Shown: positions 1 through 10,356 of the stretch, one piece after another
How the letters are laid out: the number at the start of each line of letters is the position of its first letter
Position numbering within the stretch: the stretch's first letter is position 1
Source: CAXKXX01 sp964059975
Lineage (GTDB): Bacteria; Pseudomonadota; Gammaproteobacteria; Enterobacterales; Enterobacteriaceae
DNA: 64,000 bases
Direction: 5' to 3'
Assembly: GCA_964059975.1 (NCBI GenBank)
Contig: CAXKXX010000003.1
Coordinates: forward strand, 1 to 64,000
Program-made: the position numbers and the translations under genes
Notes under the pieces: generated by a model
Told to the model about the DNA's origin: nothing
Databases searched by the model: none
Seen by the model: only the letters and a program-made list of their open reading frames with translations

Positions 1-1492
1 TTTTAAAGTAATCCTTTTGTATTAATTAGTAAGGAAAATATTCTAGGAGAAAAAAGAAGATTTAAAATTATCGCTGTACGCCCTTTCTGGGCATATCAAT
101 AATGTGCATTAATTGGGGCTGATGAGTCGGGACATTTGCATTGAAAAAAACAATTTTTGAACGCCTGCTATCTATAAAATCGGGTCCTCGATGTCATGCT
201 ACTAGTATCTGTGTCGACGGCTGCTATTCTACGTTATTAACGAATACTAAAATATTTTCTCTGAAATTACAAGTTAAAGCTTTACGGACATACCTAACTG
301 CACAATCTCGTAAAACTGATGTTAAAAAATATTACGTCTAGATAATAGCCAGAAAACATTAATTATACTACACTTACGCTTAATCTGATTTATTTTAGAG
401 AAGTCTCGGTGTTACTGAATAGCGCATTTTGTTTCTGGTACCCTAACGATTTACTAGAAATTAATAGATAAAATTGAAAGTAATTATTGCGCTTCCCCTC
501 ATAAATATAGAAGGCAGCACAGTAAGTATTCGAACACTTATTCTCCATTATTCGAAATATTTTAGATACTAATCTGCTAATTCACAGATATAATTTTATA
601 AATATTACGTACTTTAGGCGTCTCTATATAATAGGACGCACTAGTCGGATTACTTAAAATAAAAGTACAGTTTTTAATAGAATGGGACTGTATCAATAAA
701 ATTAAAATATTTTAGAATAGTCTAAAAAATAATTTAAATACTGATTTAAAGTTCTACTGATATCCGTTCTAAAACTATAGCAATACTATTTCAGTCAAAC
801 TGACTAATATCGTCATCTAATGATATCTGGATATCTCACATAAGATAATTCGGAATCGTATCAGATACGCGCTATCGGATGCGTAGCATACTAAGCGTTC
901 TCCTATAATACATCATTATAACCTTATCTTAAATTGAACAAAGTCGACTTCCTTTTAAGTAGCATGAGAGGATGGAGAAAGTGTACACTGGGAATAAAAG
1001 GGGTTAAATTTCTTCAATACTTAGAGAAGAGGCTCTACGCTGCAAGTCGAAAATATGCATTTTTTAGGGGATGCGACAAGTCATGCTTAGATAATGAAAA
1101 GACGCGCTACGGACTCTCTGTGATAATGATGCGTTTTTTTAGAGTAAGGAGTAACTTATTAGCTCAACTCGCATCTAATTGCGTCTTAATTCAGTAAGAT
1201 TTTGACTGGTCATCCCGAAGGGACTTTAATGTATCAGATTTTTATAAAAAGCATTTCTTTTATTTAAAATATCAGGTGAGTTGTCGTTTTCGTGACTGCC
1301 TCCACACTTGAGTAATCTATTCAATTAATCCGACACTTTAGTCACTCATACTTTACTGCATGTTATCGCTTTTAAGTCGTTGTACAACATAGATCGAGAT
1401 TGGTAGTACATAGGATGGGGGTAGCATCAGTTCTAGATTTTATAAGTAAGTAGGATGTGAGACGGAGGAATAGCGCTACCGTCAATCTGTAA
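1..1492. other. gene-free stretch, no recognisable gene
   Basis: About 1.5 kb with only short open frames, the longest near 141-341 and 934-1197 on the plus strand. Neither resembles a family I know, has a good ribosome binding site or continues into homologous frames. The stretch lies downstream of leuX. It is probably eroded DNA like the other gaps of this window, but I could not read a fossil in it. Confidence 0.6.
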
Positions 1493-1575
1493 TGCCGAAG
1501 GCCGGACTCGAACCGGCACGTATTTCTACGGTTGATTTTGAATCAACTGCGTCTACCTATTTTCGCCACTTCGGC
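1493..1575 (-). tRNA. leuX: tRNA-Leu (anticodon CAA)
   Basis: The minus strand folds as a class II tRNA with a 7-bp acceptor stem (GCCGAAG/CTTCGGC), a D arm, an anticodon stem GTTGA/TCAAC with loop TTCAAAA, a long variable arm and a T arm with loop TTCGAGT. The anticodon CAA (plus-strand 1538-1540) reads UUG, and U33 is normal. It is nearly identical to E. coli leuX, with one extra base in the D loop. No CCA is encoded (ATTA follows), so CCA must be added after transcription. In E. coli leuX also lies near lptF-lptG, so local order is ancestral. Confidence 0.95.
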
Positions 1576-2055
1576 ATTGTCTTTTAGCAAAAAAGTATTT
1601 GATTATAACTGCTCGCGCACTAATCGCAAGAGTTAGTAGTTACTTCATGAATAAAGATTAGAAAAACGTTCTTCAGTTTATTTACATTCGCGCTTTATTC
1701 TTTTCCTCTCTGTAAAAATTAGGTAGTAGACAACTTTTATTCTTATTTTCTTATTATCTATATAATTAACAGAACGCATTAGGCGAAATTCAAACTGCCG
1801 AGCAAACTTTCAAAGTAAGACAGGTGATAAATACTTCTGTCTAGCGATAATTCTTATAGATCGATGCGTGTGCATACTAGACACCCATTAATTGAATGTA
1901 ACTATAATTTGCGCTCCTTTTGGAGTATTGACTTGTTATCGAATTTATAAATCATTATTGATTTGTCGATTTTCAAATAAGGAAGTGCTTATTAAGAGGA
2001 TAATCTATAAAAATAAAATCCTTAAAATCAAAGAGTTAGATTTTTGCTTATATCT
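1576..2055. other. intergenic region between lptG and leuX
   Basis: About 480 bp. Apart from the leuX promoter I see nothing recognisable. In E. coli this interval holds the L-idonate genes and ahr, and none of them can be read here. A 62-codon open frame on the plus strand (1892-2080) runs into the antisense of lptG and is low-complexity, so it is probably chance. Confidence 0.5.
1602..1629 (-). promoter_or_regulatory. sigma-70 promoter of leuX
   Basis: On the minus strand TTGCGA (1624-1629) and a perfect TATAAT (1602-1607) are separated by 16 bp. The -10 box ends 26 bp before the mature 5' end of the tRNA, a normal distance for a tRNA promoter. Assigned by eye. Confidence 0.6.
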
Positions 2056-3126
2056 TTATCTAAATTTTAAAAGCATATGAACGCTGATTAGAAAAAATAT
2101 CACGATAGGAAGTAGTGCACCTAGTGCCGGATGTATATTATATACCAGACTCAGTTGACCAAATATCTGATCAAATATATAGAATAAGAATCCGAGACCG
2201 ACGCCAGTTACGAGACAAACGCCTATCGAAACACTGCGGAGTGGTCCAAATATGAACGATACCGCCATTAGAATCATCACTATTACGGATAGTGGGGACA
2301 AGATTTTATTCCACATATGCAGTTGGTAGCGTCTGCCCTCCTGGCCGTTCTCCCTCAAGTACTTAACGTAATTGTATAGGCCTATGATAGGGAGGGAGGT
2401 AGCATCAAGAGCCAAAAGATGTAATTTTTCTGGGGTTAAATTAGTAAGCCATTCACCTGATGACTCTTGAGCTCCGGTCACCTCTTGTTCGTTAGTTAGA
2501 TTAACAGTATTCACTCTAGAAAGGCGCCATACGCCACTTACAAATATAGCTGTAGCCGCGCAACGCACACTTTCTAATCTGTTCTGGTCGCTGAAGTGAT
2601 AGATGTTTAGACCAGTTAGGATTTTCTCTCCGGACAGATCCTCAATATAAATAAAATCATTACCATCTTTTGCCCAAAATCCACTTTTTGGAGATAGTAG
2701 CAGTCCTCCGTAGAGCTTTTGAGCGCGAAAATCGTGCGCTATTTTATCGCAATGAGGAACTAACCATTCGCTAATGGCTATGGTTAAAAGTACTAGAGGG
2801 ATGGCTGTTTTCATAACTGAGCCGGCGATCTGCATACGAGTAAATCCGGAGGCTTCCATCACTACTAACTCACTACGTGTTGCTAGATGTCCGAGACCTA
2901 ACATTGCACCTAGCAGTACAGCCATTGGAAGAAAGAGTTCAGTATCTTTGGGTCCGCTAAGCAAAGTAAAGATCCCGGCGCTGAATGCTGTATAACTGCC
3001 TTCACCTATGCTGCGTAATTGATCAACAAATTTGATTATACCGGAGAGTGATGTTAGCATGAGTAACGTCATGATAATTTTTTTAAAAATCATTTTACCA
3101 ATATATTGGTCTAAAATACCAAACAT
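2056..3126 (-). CDS. lptG: LPS export ABC transporter permease LptG
   Basis: LptG is one of the two inner-membrane permeases of the LptB2FG complex, which extracts lipopolysaccharide from the inner membrane and pushes it onto LptC/LptA. The product is 356 aa (E. coli 360). It has the family layout: N-terminal membrane helices from about residue 15, a central periplasmic beta-jellyroll domain, and C-terminal helices from about residue 270. I chose the ATG at 3124-3126, which overlaps the lptF stop as TGATG; a TTG one codon upstream is also possible. It is translationally coupled to lptF. LptB, A, C and D must be encoded elsewhere. Confidence 0.93.
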   Translation of the reverse strand: MFGILDQYIGKMIFKKIIMTLLMLTSLSGIIKFVDQLRSIGEGSYTAFSAGIFTLLSGPKDTELFLPMAVLLGAMLGLGHLATRSELVVMEASGFTRMQIAGSVMKTAIPLVLLTIAISEWLVPHCDKIAHDFRAQKLYGGLLLSPKSGFWAKDGNDFIYIEDLSGEKILTGLNIYHFSDQNRLESVRCAATAIFVSGVWRLSRVNTVNLTNEQEVTGAQESSGEWLTNLTPEKLHLLALDATSLPIIGLYNYVKYLRENGQEGRRYQLHMWNKILSPLSVIVMILMAVSFIFGPLRSVSIGVCLVTGVGLGFLFYIFDQIFGQLSLVYNIHPALGALLPIVIFFLISVHMLLKFR

Positions 3127-4220
3127 CAAATTACTCCCCTCAAGTGTGAGCGCAGTTTACACATCCAGGCGGTATCCCACAAATTAAGTGTAAGTGCGAT
3201 GGAAAGGTAGATTATATTAACCCCCCATAGCCAGAGAGCCGGATCTAACTGCCCCTTAGCTGCACTGGAACGTAGCGTAGTTTGTAAAAGGAAGAAAATA
3301 AAATATAGTAAGATGGCTAATACTGTACTCAGGGCAGGGCTTTCTCGCGGATTTACCACGCTCAAAGGCACCGCTAAAAGCGCCATCAATATCACTGATA
3401 TCACTAGCGTTAGACGCCAGTGGAATTCGGCACTCATTTCCGGATTTTCAGAATGCCACAGATTTTGTGCTAACATTTGTTCAGGTCTGGTGCTATGAGA
3501 CGTCACTATTCGATGCCCGATCACTGCCCTATAATTATTAAAGGCGGTAATACGGAAATCGTGCAGCGAGGTGGTGCCTTCAAAGCACGTACCTTTATCG
3601 AGACTCAACATTTGAGAGCCATCCTTTTGTAGACTTACCTTACCGTGATCGGCGACTAACACAAAAGGGCGTTCGCTATCTCTCATTTTTAGCTGTGCTA
3701 GAAATATTTTATTGAAGACGCTTCCTGTTATTTTCCCTATAAATAATACCGTATTGCCGTCTTCCAAGAACTTAAATTGTCCTTCTGATAGCCAGCTAAC
3801 ACTTGGATTAGCCCGGGCTTCAGTTACTGCTAAGTCTTGGTATCTAGAGATTATTGGATTGGCCCAGAACACGTTCACGGCAGCTGCAGAAGAAGTGATT
3901 ATCGATACGAATATTGCGGAAATAATCAAAGTGCGCTTTCCTAGCCCGCAGGCATAAATAGCGGTAACCTCGCTTTCAATATACAAGCGCCTAAACGTCA
4001 TGAGCAGCCCAAGAAATAAACTGAGGGGCAGCATTAATTGAACCATTTTGGGCACACTCAATAGCAATAGATAAAACACTACATTTATTGGAATATCGCC
4101 ATCTACCACATTACCAAGAACCCTTACCAAGTTTTGACAAAAGAAAATAAGAAGCAGGATAAAAAGAATAGAAATTTGGCTCTTTAGCGTTTCTCGAACC
4201 AGATATTTTATGATGATCAC
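3126..4220 (-). CDS. lptF: LPS export ABC transporter permease LptF
   Basis: Partner permease of LptG in lipopolysaccharide export. The product is 364 aa (E. coli 366). It begins MIIIKYLVRETLKSQ, almost identical to E. coli, and keeps LSLFLGLLMT and VVNPRE-type membrane segments around a periplasmic domain. The start codon is GTG, as in E. coli. It forms a two-gene operon with lptG. It is transcribed away from pepA across a 290-bp divergent intergenic region (4221-4510) in which I see no clear consensus promoter. Keeping both permeases fits the intact lipid A genes of this window. Confidence 0.94.
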   Translation of the reverse strand: MIIIKYLVRETLKSQISILFILLLIFFCQNLVRVLGNVVDGDIPINVVFYLLLLSVPKMVQLMLPLSLFLGLLMTFRRLYIESEVTAIYACGLGKRTLIISAIFVSIITSSAAAVNVFWANPIISRYQDLAVTEARANPSVSWLSEGQFKFLEDGNTVLFIGKITGSVFNKIFLAQLKMRDSERPFVLVADHGKVSLQKDGSQMLSLDKGTCFEGTTSLHDFRITAFNNYRAVIGHRIVTSHSTRPEQMLAQNLWHSENPEMSAEFHWRLTLVISVILMALLAVPLSVVNPRESPALSTVLAILLYFIFFLLQTTLRSSAAKGQLDPALWLWGVNIIYLSIALTLNLWDTAWMCKLRSHLRGVI

Positions 4221-4510
4221 ACTTATTAGACCTATGAAAACTTTGCTTTTTTTAGGAACGCGAATACACTCATAATCAGTCTGCCATTTATTTCCATCAT
4301 AAAAATGGGACTTTTACGGCTAGAAGGGTGTTGAAGAATGAAGATAATTTAGAAGTTTTATAAAAACCTATGTATGTAGTAATCGATAAAATCAAGTAGT
4401 TTTTAGCATTTAGCTTAACATAGCCATTAACACAAGTAATAAAAGATCACCTCGTCTTGTATTATTTTAGTCGAAACTTTTATATTTATATTTAATATTC
4501 AGGAGCATAC

Positions 4511-6016
4511 ATGGAGTTCAGTGTAAAAATTAGTAGCATAGAGAAGCAGCGTAGCGCTTGTATTATCGCCGGAGTCTTTGAATCGTGCCAGCTATCCTCC
4601 ATCGCGGAACAGCTCGATAAAATCAGTGATGGCTACATCAGCGCCTTATTAGGCCTTGGTGAATTAGAGGGTAAAGTAGGTCAGACGCTACTTTTATATC
4701 ATGTGCCTAATCTTTTCTCAGAACGTATTCTGTTAATCGGATGTGGAAAAGAGCGTGAATTTGATGAGCGACAGTATAAGCACGTTATTCAGAAAACTAT
4801 TAATACTCTTAATCACACAGGCTCAGAGGAAGCGGTCTTTTTTTTAACTGAGTTATACGTAAAAGGTCGTAATACTTACTGGAATGTACGCCAGGCAGTG
4901 GAAACTATCAAAGAAACACTTTATTCCTTCGATCAGTTGAAAAGCAATAAGATAAGGCCCCGACGTTTGTTACGTAAGATAGTATTCAGTGTTCCGCATT
5001 GCCGTGAACTCACTGCTGGGAAATCTGCCCTTCAGCACGGTCTAGCAATAGCTTCAGGCATTAAGGCGGCTAAAGATCTTGCTAATATGCCTCCGAATAT
5101 ATGCACCGCAGCATTCTTGGCAGAACAGGCTCATCAATTGGCTACCACCACAAACATGACTGTCCGGGTTATAGATGAACAGAAAATGAAAGAGTTGGGA
5201 ATGCATGCTTATCTGGCAGTAGGATCGGGTTCAGAGAACGAATCAATGTTGTCAGTGATAGAGTATAGAGGTAGCCCTATTTCGAATGCTAAGCCAATCG
5301 TATTAGTAGGAAAAGGACTGACTTTCGATTCTGGTGGCGTCTCGATTAAACCTTCCGAAAACATGGATGAGATGAAATATGATATGTGTGGCGCGGCTGC
5401 CGTATACGGCGTGATGCATATCATTGCAGAATTGAAGTTACCTCTCAATATAGTCGGTGTAATGGCGGGATGTGAAAATATGCCAGGGGCACGTGCCTAT
5501 CGTCCAGGTGATATACTGACTACTATGTCCGGACAGACCGTCGAAGTACTTAACACTGACGCTGAAGGTCGCCTAGTTTTGTGTGACACCTTGACCTACG
5601 TTGAGCGATTTAATCCTGAACTAGTGCTTGATATCGCTACATTAACCGGTGCTTGCGTGATTGCTTTAGGTCAGAATATAAGCGCTCTTATGTCGAATGA
5701 CGAGCCGCTAGCTCAGGAGCTAATCGGCGCAGCCAAACAATCCAGCGACCATGTATGGCGCCTGCCTCTATGTGAAGAATATCTCAAGCAGTTAGATTCT
5801 AATTTCGCTGATATGGCTAATATCGCTGGTCGGCCAGGGGGGGCTATCACTGCCGCATGCTTCCTATCGCGATTTACCCGAAAATATACATGGGCACACC
5901 TAGATATTGCTGGTACAGCATGGACTTCCGGCGTAGAGAAAGGGGCCACCGGCCGTCCGGTGGCCTTGCTGACTCAATTTTTATTGAATAGAGCTGACGT
6001 AGATTGCGGTGACTAA
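4511..6016 (+). CDS. pepA: leucyl aminopeptidase A
   Basis: M17 family cytosolic aminopeptidase, a hexameric enzyme with two metal ions that removes N-terminal residues from peptides. In E. coli PepA is also a DNA-binding accessory factor in Xer recombination and carAB control. The product is 501 aa (E. coli 503). The N-terminal half carries the regulatory/DNA-binding domain. The C-terminal catalytic domain has the signature NTDAEGR at residues 348-354 and the GKGLTFDSGG metal-binding stretch before it. AGGAG precedes the ATG at good spacing. It is followed by holC and valS, as in E. coli. Confidence 0.95.
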   Translation: MEFSVKISSIEKQRSACIIAGVFESCQLSSIAEQLDKISDGYISALLGLGELEGKVGQTLLLYHVPNLFSERILLIGCGKEREFDERQYKHVIQKTINTLNHTGSEEAVFFLTELYVKGRNTYWNVRQAVETIKETLYSFDQLKSNKIRPRRLLRKIVFSVPHCRELTAGKSALQHGLAIASGIKAAKDLANMPPNICTAAFLAEQAHQLATTTNMTVRVIDEQKMKELGMHAYLAVGSGSENESMLSVIEYRGSPISNAKPIVLVGKGLTFDSGGVSIKPSENMDEMKYDMCGAAAVYGVMHIIAELKLPLNIVGVMAGCENMPGARAYRPGDILTTMSGQTVEVLNTDAEGRLVLCDTLTYVERFNPELVLDIATLTGACVIALGQNISALMSNDEPLAQELIGAAKQSSDHVWRLPLCEEYLKQLDSNFADMANIAGRPGGAITAACFLSRFTRKYTWAHLDIAGTAWTSGVEKGATGRPVALLTQFLLNRADVDCGD

Positions 6017-6222
6017 AAGATTAGCCTTACCTTTTAATACGTCTTGTTAATTAGTGTCGAGTTATTATGCAAGAGACTCCCCATCTACCTGAAAAGTTTA
6101 AGGCATCATCTACATGATTTTCTTAATATAAAGAAGATAATAGTTTCTATGTCTCACACCATGACGAGCGATAAAGCAGATTCTATGCCTTATTTTATTA
6201 AAAGCGACTAGTAAATCATATA

Positions 6223-6684
6223 ATGAAACAAGCGATATTCTACTTACTACAACATAATCAATCTGTGGGCATGCTAAGTGCGCATGAGGCACTGGTGTGC
6301 GCCATTACGTCAGAACATTGGCGCGACAGCAAGCGCCTTCTGATTGCCTGCGAGAGCAAAGAACAAGCGCGACGCTTAGATGAAGCACTTTGGTGCCATG
6401 ATCCACATGCGTTTATACCGCATAATTTAGTCGGCGAAGGGCCAATCTTAGGTGCTCCAATAGAGCTATGCTGGCCCGGCCAGAGTGGTAATCTCCGACG
6501 TGATCTTCTAATTGCTTTACAGCCACAGTTTATAGATTTTGCTGCTACTTTCCATCAAGTAATAGACTTCGTTCCCTATGAAGACACCTTAAAACATCTT
6601 GCGCGCGATCGTTATAGAGCTTACCGAAAGGTTAGCTTTCATTTGATTACGGCTACGCCACCCGCTCACTTAACAATCACATAA
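6223..6684 (+). CDS. holC: DNA polymerase III chi subunit
   Basis: Chi, together with psi (HolD), links the clamp loader to single-strand binding protein during replication. The product is 153 aa (E. coli 147). It matches throughout, including RLLIACESKEQARRLDEALW and the FVPYED region near the C-terminus, where the last ten residues differ and extend. The gene ends one base before the valS start codon, so the two are translationally coupled as in E. coli. No holD lies in this window. Confidence 0.93.
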   Translation: MKQAIFYLLQHNQSVGMLSAHEALVCAITSEHWRDSKRLLIACESKEQARRLDEALWCHDPHAFIPHNLVGEGPILGAPIELCWPGQSGNLRRDLLIALQPQFIDFAATFHQVIDFVPYEDTLKHLARDRYRAYRKVSFHLITATPPAHLTIT

Positions 6685-6685
6685 A

Positions 6686-9574
6686 ATGAATAATACAAAC
6701 ACCCAATTCGATACAAAATATGACCCGAAAGCGATTGAGCCTAAATTGTACGATCACTGGGAATCTCAGGGATATTTTAAGCCGAGTGATGACAGTAGTA
6801 AAAAAAGTTTTTGCATCATGATGCCTCCTCCAAATATTACTGGTAGTCTACACATGGGACACGCGTTTCAGCAAACAATCATGGATATCTTAATTCGGTA
6901 TCAGAGAATGCAGGGCAAAAATACCTTATGGCAGGTCGGTATGGATCATGCCGGAATTGCGACCCAAATGGTAGTAGAGCGCAAAATCGCTATAGAAGAA
7001 GGTAAAACCCGAGAAGACTATAGCCGTGATTCTTTCACCAAAAAAATCTTTCAATGGAAAATGCAATCTGGAAGCACCATCACTGCTCAGATGCGGCGAT
7101 TAGGTAATTCCGTAGATTGGGAACGTGAGCGCTTCACCATGGACGATGGTTTCTCAAATGCGGTACGCGAAGCATTTGTACAGTTGTATCAAGAAGACTT
7201 AATTTTTAGAGGAAAACGGTTGGTGAACTGGGATCCGAAACTACGCACTGCTATCTCTGATCTAGAGGTCGAAAGCCGCGAGTCTAAGGGTTTCATTTGG
7301 TATCTTCGTTATCCTCTGACCAACGGAGTTAAAACCGCAGAGGGAAAAAGTTACTTAGTAGTATCGACCACCCGCCCTGAAACCGTTCTGGGCGATACAG
7401 GCGTAGCCGTGAATCCAAAAGATAAGCGTTACAACAATTTAATTGGTAAAGAAGTCATATTGCCACTTATGGGGAGAAGGATACGTATCGTCGGAGACGA
7501 AAGCGCTGATATGACAAAAGGTACTGGTTGTGTGAAAATTACTCCAGCGCATGATTTTAACGATTATGCAGTCGCTAAGCGTCATGGTTTACCAATGATT
7601 AACATCATGACGTTTGAGGGTACTATCCGTCAAGAAGCTGAAATATTCAATACTTTAGGTGAAGTTTGTACCGACTACAGCACTACTATTCCATCTGAAT
7701 ATTGTGGCATAGATCGCTTTGAGGCACGTAAAGCGATAGTTTCAGCATTCGATCAGTTATGTCTTCTAGATAAAATCAGACCACACGATTTAACCTTGCC
7801 CTACGGGGATCGTAGTAGCGTAGTGATCGAGCCGATGCTGACCGATCAATGGTATATACGTACGGCATCTTTGGCGAAGGTGGCGGTAGAAGCCGTCGAA
7901 AGAGGAAAAATTCAGTTTGTTCCAAAACAGTACGAAAATATGTACTTCAGTTGGATGCGGGGGATTCAAGATTGGTGCATATCTCGTCAGTTATGGTGGG
8001 GGCACCGGATTCCGGCCTGGTATGATCTAAGCGGTAAAGTCTATGTTGGGCGCAGCGAAGAAGAGGTGCGCCGCACGTCTAATTTAGCTAATGACTTGGT
8101 GTTAATTCAGGACGAAGACGTACTAGATACGTGGTTTTCCTCCGGTCTTTGGACTTTCTCTACTTTAGGTTGGCCGGATCACGTCGATGCGCTGCAGACA
8201 TTTCATCCGACCAGTGTGATAGTTAGCGGATTTGACATCATCTTCTTCTGGATCGCACGGATGATCATGTTGACTATGCACTTTATTAAAGATAAAAATG
8301 GCAAACCTCAAGTTCCGTTTCACACTGTCTACATGACTGGGCTAATCAAGGACGATAAAGGAAGCAAAATGTCCAAATCTAATGGAAACGTGATCGATCC
8401 TATAGATATGGTCGACGGTATCTCGCTAGCCGATCTAATTAAAAAACGCACTGCCAATATGATGCAACCACATTTGGTAGAGAAAATTCGTAAGCGCACC
8501 AGGGAACAGTTTCCTAAAGGCATTAAACCCCATGGAACCGACGCGTTGCGGTTCACTCTAGCAGCGCTAGCCTCAACTGGTCGTGATATCAACTGGGATA
8601 TGAAGCGCCTAGAAGGCTACCGAAACTTCTGTAACAAGCTCTGGAACGCCAGCCGCTTTGTGTTAATCAACACTGAGCAGTATAATTGTGGATTCGGAGG
8701 AGGAGAACGTGTGCTCACAATATGTGATCGCTGGATCCTGGCCGAATTTAATCGAACCGTAAAATCTTATCAGATAGCTATAGATACCTATCGTTTTGAC
8801 TTAGCAGCTAACATTCTATATGATTTTATCTGGAATCAGTTCTGTGATTGGTATATAGAGCTGGTTAAGCCGGTAGTAAGTAGTAGTAGCCAGGCAGAGC
8901 AACGTGGAGCACGGTACACACTAGTCAGCGTACTAGAAGCTCTTTTGCGATTAGCGCATCCAATAATCCCATTCATTACAGAGACTATCTGGCAGAGAGT
9001 AAAGCGACTCATTTCCACTAAGGATTCCGATCAAGGCCGAAGCATTATGCTGCAGCCGCTGCCGAAGTATAATGCCGCTTTGGAAGACAAAGAGGCCTTC
9101 AATGATTTCGCCTGGATCAAGAAAGTGATCAATGTGATACGCAACTTTCGTGTTGAAATGAATATCCCTTCCGGCAAGCCTCTAATAGCGCTAATACGTA
9201 ATGCCGACACCAACGCTCGACGCCTTATACAACAAAATCAGAATGTTATCGGACATATGGCACGCTTAGAATTTATTGCGATTCTAGAACACGGCCAAAA
9301 AAGTCCGACTTCTATCACGAGAGTCATAGAGGGCGCCGAACTCTTAATTCCAGCAACTGAATCTATCAATAAAGAGACCGAACTCGCACGTCTAGAAAAG
9401 GAGATTACTAAATTAGATAAGCAGATTATCTCGATCGAAGGTAAGCTTTCTGATAAAGGATTTATGACACACGCTCCGAAATCTGTGGTTATCAAAGAGT
9501 ACAATCGTCTGGCATACCACAAAGATAGTAGGGCGAAGCTAAAAGATCAGAAAGTGGCTATTACTATACTGTAA
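6686..9574 (+). CDS. valS: valyl-tRNA synthetase
   Basis: Class I aminoacyl-tRNA synthetase that charges tRNA-Val and edits mischarged threonine. The product is 962 aa (E. coli 951). The HIGH-type signature is HMGH at residues 56-59 and the KMSKS loop is at 561-565. Between them lies the CP1 editing domain. The C-terminus has the coiled-coil arm typical of ValRS (LEKEITKLDKQIISIEGKL). The start is fixed by the overlap-like spacing to holC. A weak inverted repeat (GTCCC/GGGAC) follows the stop, but without a T tract. Confidence 0.97.
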   Translation: MNNTNTQFDTKYDPKAIEPKLYDHWESQGYFKPSDDSSKKSFCIMMPPPNITGSLHMGHAFQQTIMDILIRYQRMQGKNTLWQVGMDHAGIATQMVVERKIAIEEGKTREDYSRDSFTKKIFQWKMQSGSTITAQMRRLGNSVDWERERFTMDDGFSNAVREAFVQLYQEDLIFRGKRLVNWDPKLRTAISDLEVESRESKGFIWYLRYPLTNGVKTAEGKSYLVVSTTRPETVLGDTGVAVNPKDKRYNNLIGKEVILPLMGRRIRIVGDESADMTKGTGCVKITPAHDFNDYAVAKRHGLPMINIMTFEGTIRQEAEIFNTLGEVCTDYSTTIPSEYCGIDRFEARKAIVSAFDQLCLLDKIRPHDLTLPYGDRSSVVIEPMLTDQWYIRTASLAKVAVEAVERGKIQFVPKQYENMYFSWMRGIQDWCISRQLWWGHRIPAWYDLSGKVYVGRSEEEVRRTSNLANDLVLIQDEDVLDTWFSSGLWTFSTLGWPDHVDALQTFHPTSVIVSGFDIIFFWIARMIMLTMHFIKDKNGKPQVPFHTVYMTGLIKDDKGSKMSKSNGNVIDPIDMVDGISLADLIKKRTANMMQPHLVEKIRKRTREQFPKGIKPHGTDALRFTLAALASTGRDINWDMKRLEGYRNFCNKLWNASRFVLINTEQYNCGFGGGERVLTICDRWILAEFNRTVKSYQIAIDTYRFDLAANILYDFIWNQFCDWYIELVKPVVSSSSQAEQRGARYTLVSVLEALLRLAHPIIPFITETIWQRVKRLISTKDSDQGRSIMLQPLPKYNAALEDKEAFNDFAWIKKVINVIRNFRVEMNIPSGKPLIALIRNADTNARRLIQQNQNVIGHMARLEFIAILEHGQKSPTSITRVIEGAELLIPATESINKETELARLEKEITKLDKQIISIEGKLSDKGFMTHAPKSVVIKEYNRLAYHKDSRAKLKDQKVAITIL

Positions 9575-10256
9575 TTGATGTCCCTGTCATTACGGGACGG
9601 GGACGGAACGAACATCTAATCGGCACACCTAGATGAGTGGATTGGCCCCACATCTTACTTGATCGCAGCACTAAAAGAGTGCTCTTTCTCTGGTAATAAA
9701 ATGTGGGATCACAGCACCACGCTCGTGGCCGCGATCTCTATCGCGGGATCATAATAACATGTCCGTCAAATATCTATTCAAAATCTTCCTTATCTATTTA
9801 TAAGTTCTCGCTATTATTGATTATGACACTTTAAATGTTAAATGAGGTTATCTCGGACGTGTGCGACATTGGCACAGACATTTACAATATGCCCTATTTT
9901 ATATAAATGAAAGACGGCTCAAATCTAAGCCGCTCTTATCTTAAAAATTTGCATCAAAGCATTGTCTATTGATTTTTTTACTTACTTTTTAAGTGATTAA
10001 AAGAGAAAATACAAGTTTATCTACTGTCATTCTAAAGAAATTTTTAAAGTAAGATAATAGGCGGATTTCGATTTTCAGTCTAATCACGCCATTTTTATTC
10101 ATAAAAAATTTGTCGCCCCTCTCTATCCTTCGTATTTTAAGAAGGCGGGTTCTCAGATAAGCAGCATTTTCATTACTACTGCACCTATCGATCTTAATGA
10201 TCATCAGCGAAATCTTAATGCGAGCCTAATAAAAATTAGGGCTAGATTAAAACGAT
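9575..10256. other. gene-free stretch downstream of valS
   Basis: About 680 bp without a supported gene. A perfect 7-bp hairpin CCGCGAT-CTCT-ATCGCGG lies at 9729-9746, and a weaker one (CGGCT/AGCCG) near 9914-9931 is followed by a T-rich run. This is where the valS neighbourhood joins the proS neighbourhood, two regions far apart in E. coli, so it marks an old rearrangement point. By E. coli order metQ would precede rcsF here, but I could not read it. Confidence 0.5.
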
Positions 10257-10356
10257 GTGCAGTAATGTTAAGACCGTAAAAAAGATGCTCTAATTCTTTA
10301 TAAGAAATTACTGCAATACTAAAATGGTAGGTTTAGTACTAAATATAGACCCCGTT
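10257..10356 (+). pseudogene. rcsF: C-terminal fossil of rcsF
   Basis: RcsF is the outer-membrane lipoprotein that senses envelope stress for the Rcs phosphorelay. The reading frame from 10257 gives VQ, stops and then KKDALILYKK, in register with E. coli MQINASKMKANAVLLHS. From 10312 a shifted frame gives CNTKMVGLVLNID against CYRQAVCIGSALNIT. It sits directly before the trmO fossil, as rcsF sits before trmO in E. coli, and on the expected strand. In-frame stops and a frameshift make it non-functional. The rest of the gene cannot be read. Confidence 0.45.

Noticed and set aside
934..1197. 87-codon open frame near the left end
   Set aside because: Starts at TTG without a ribosome binding site, no recognisable motif or family, composition like the surrounding spacer.
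9989..10204. 71-codon minus-strand frame between valS and proS
   Set aside because: Low-complexity, no motif, and on the strand opposite to the syntenic rcsF-trmO remains; most likely chance.
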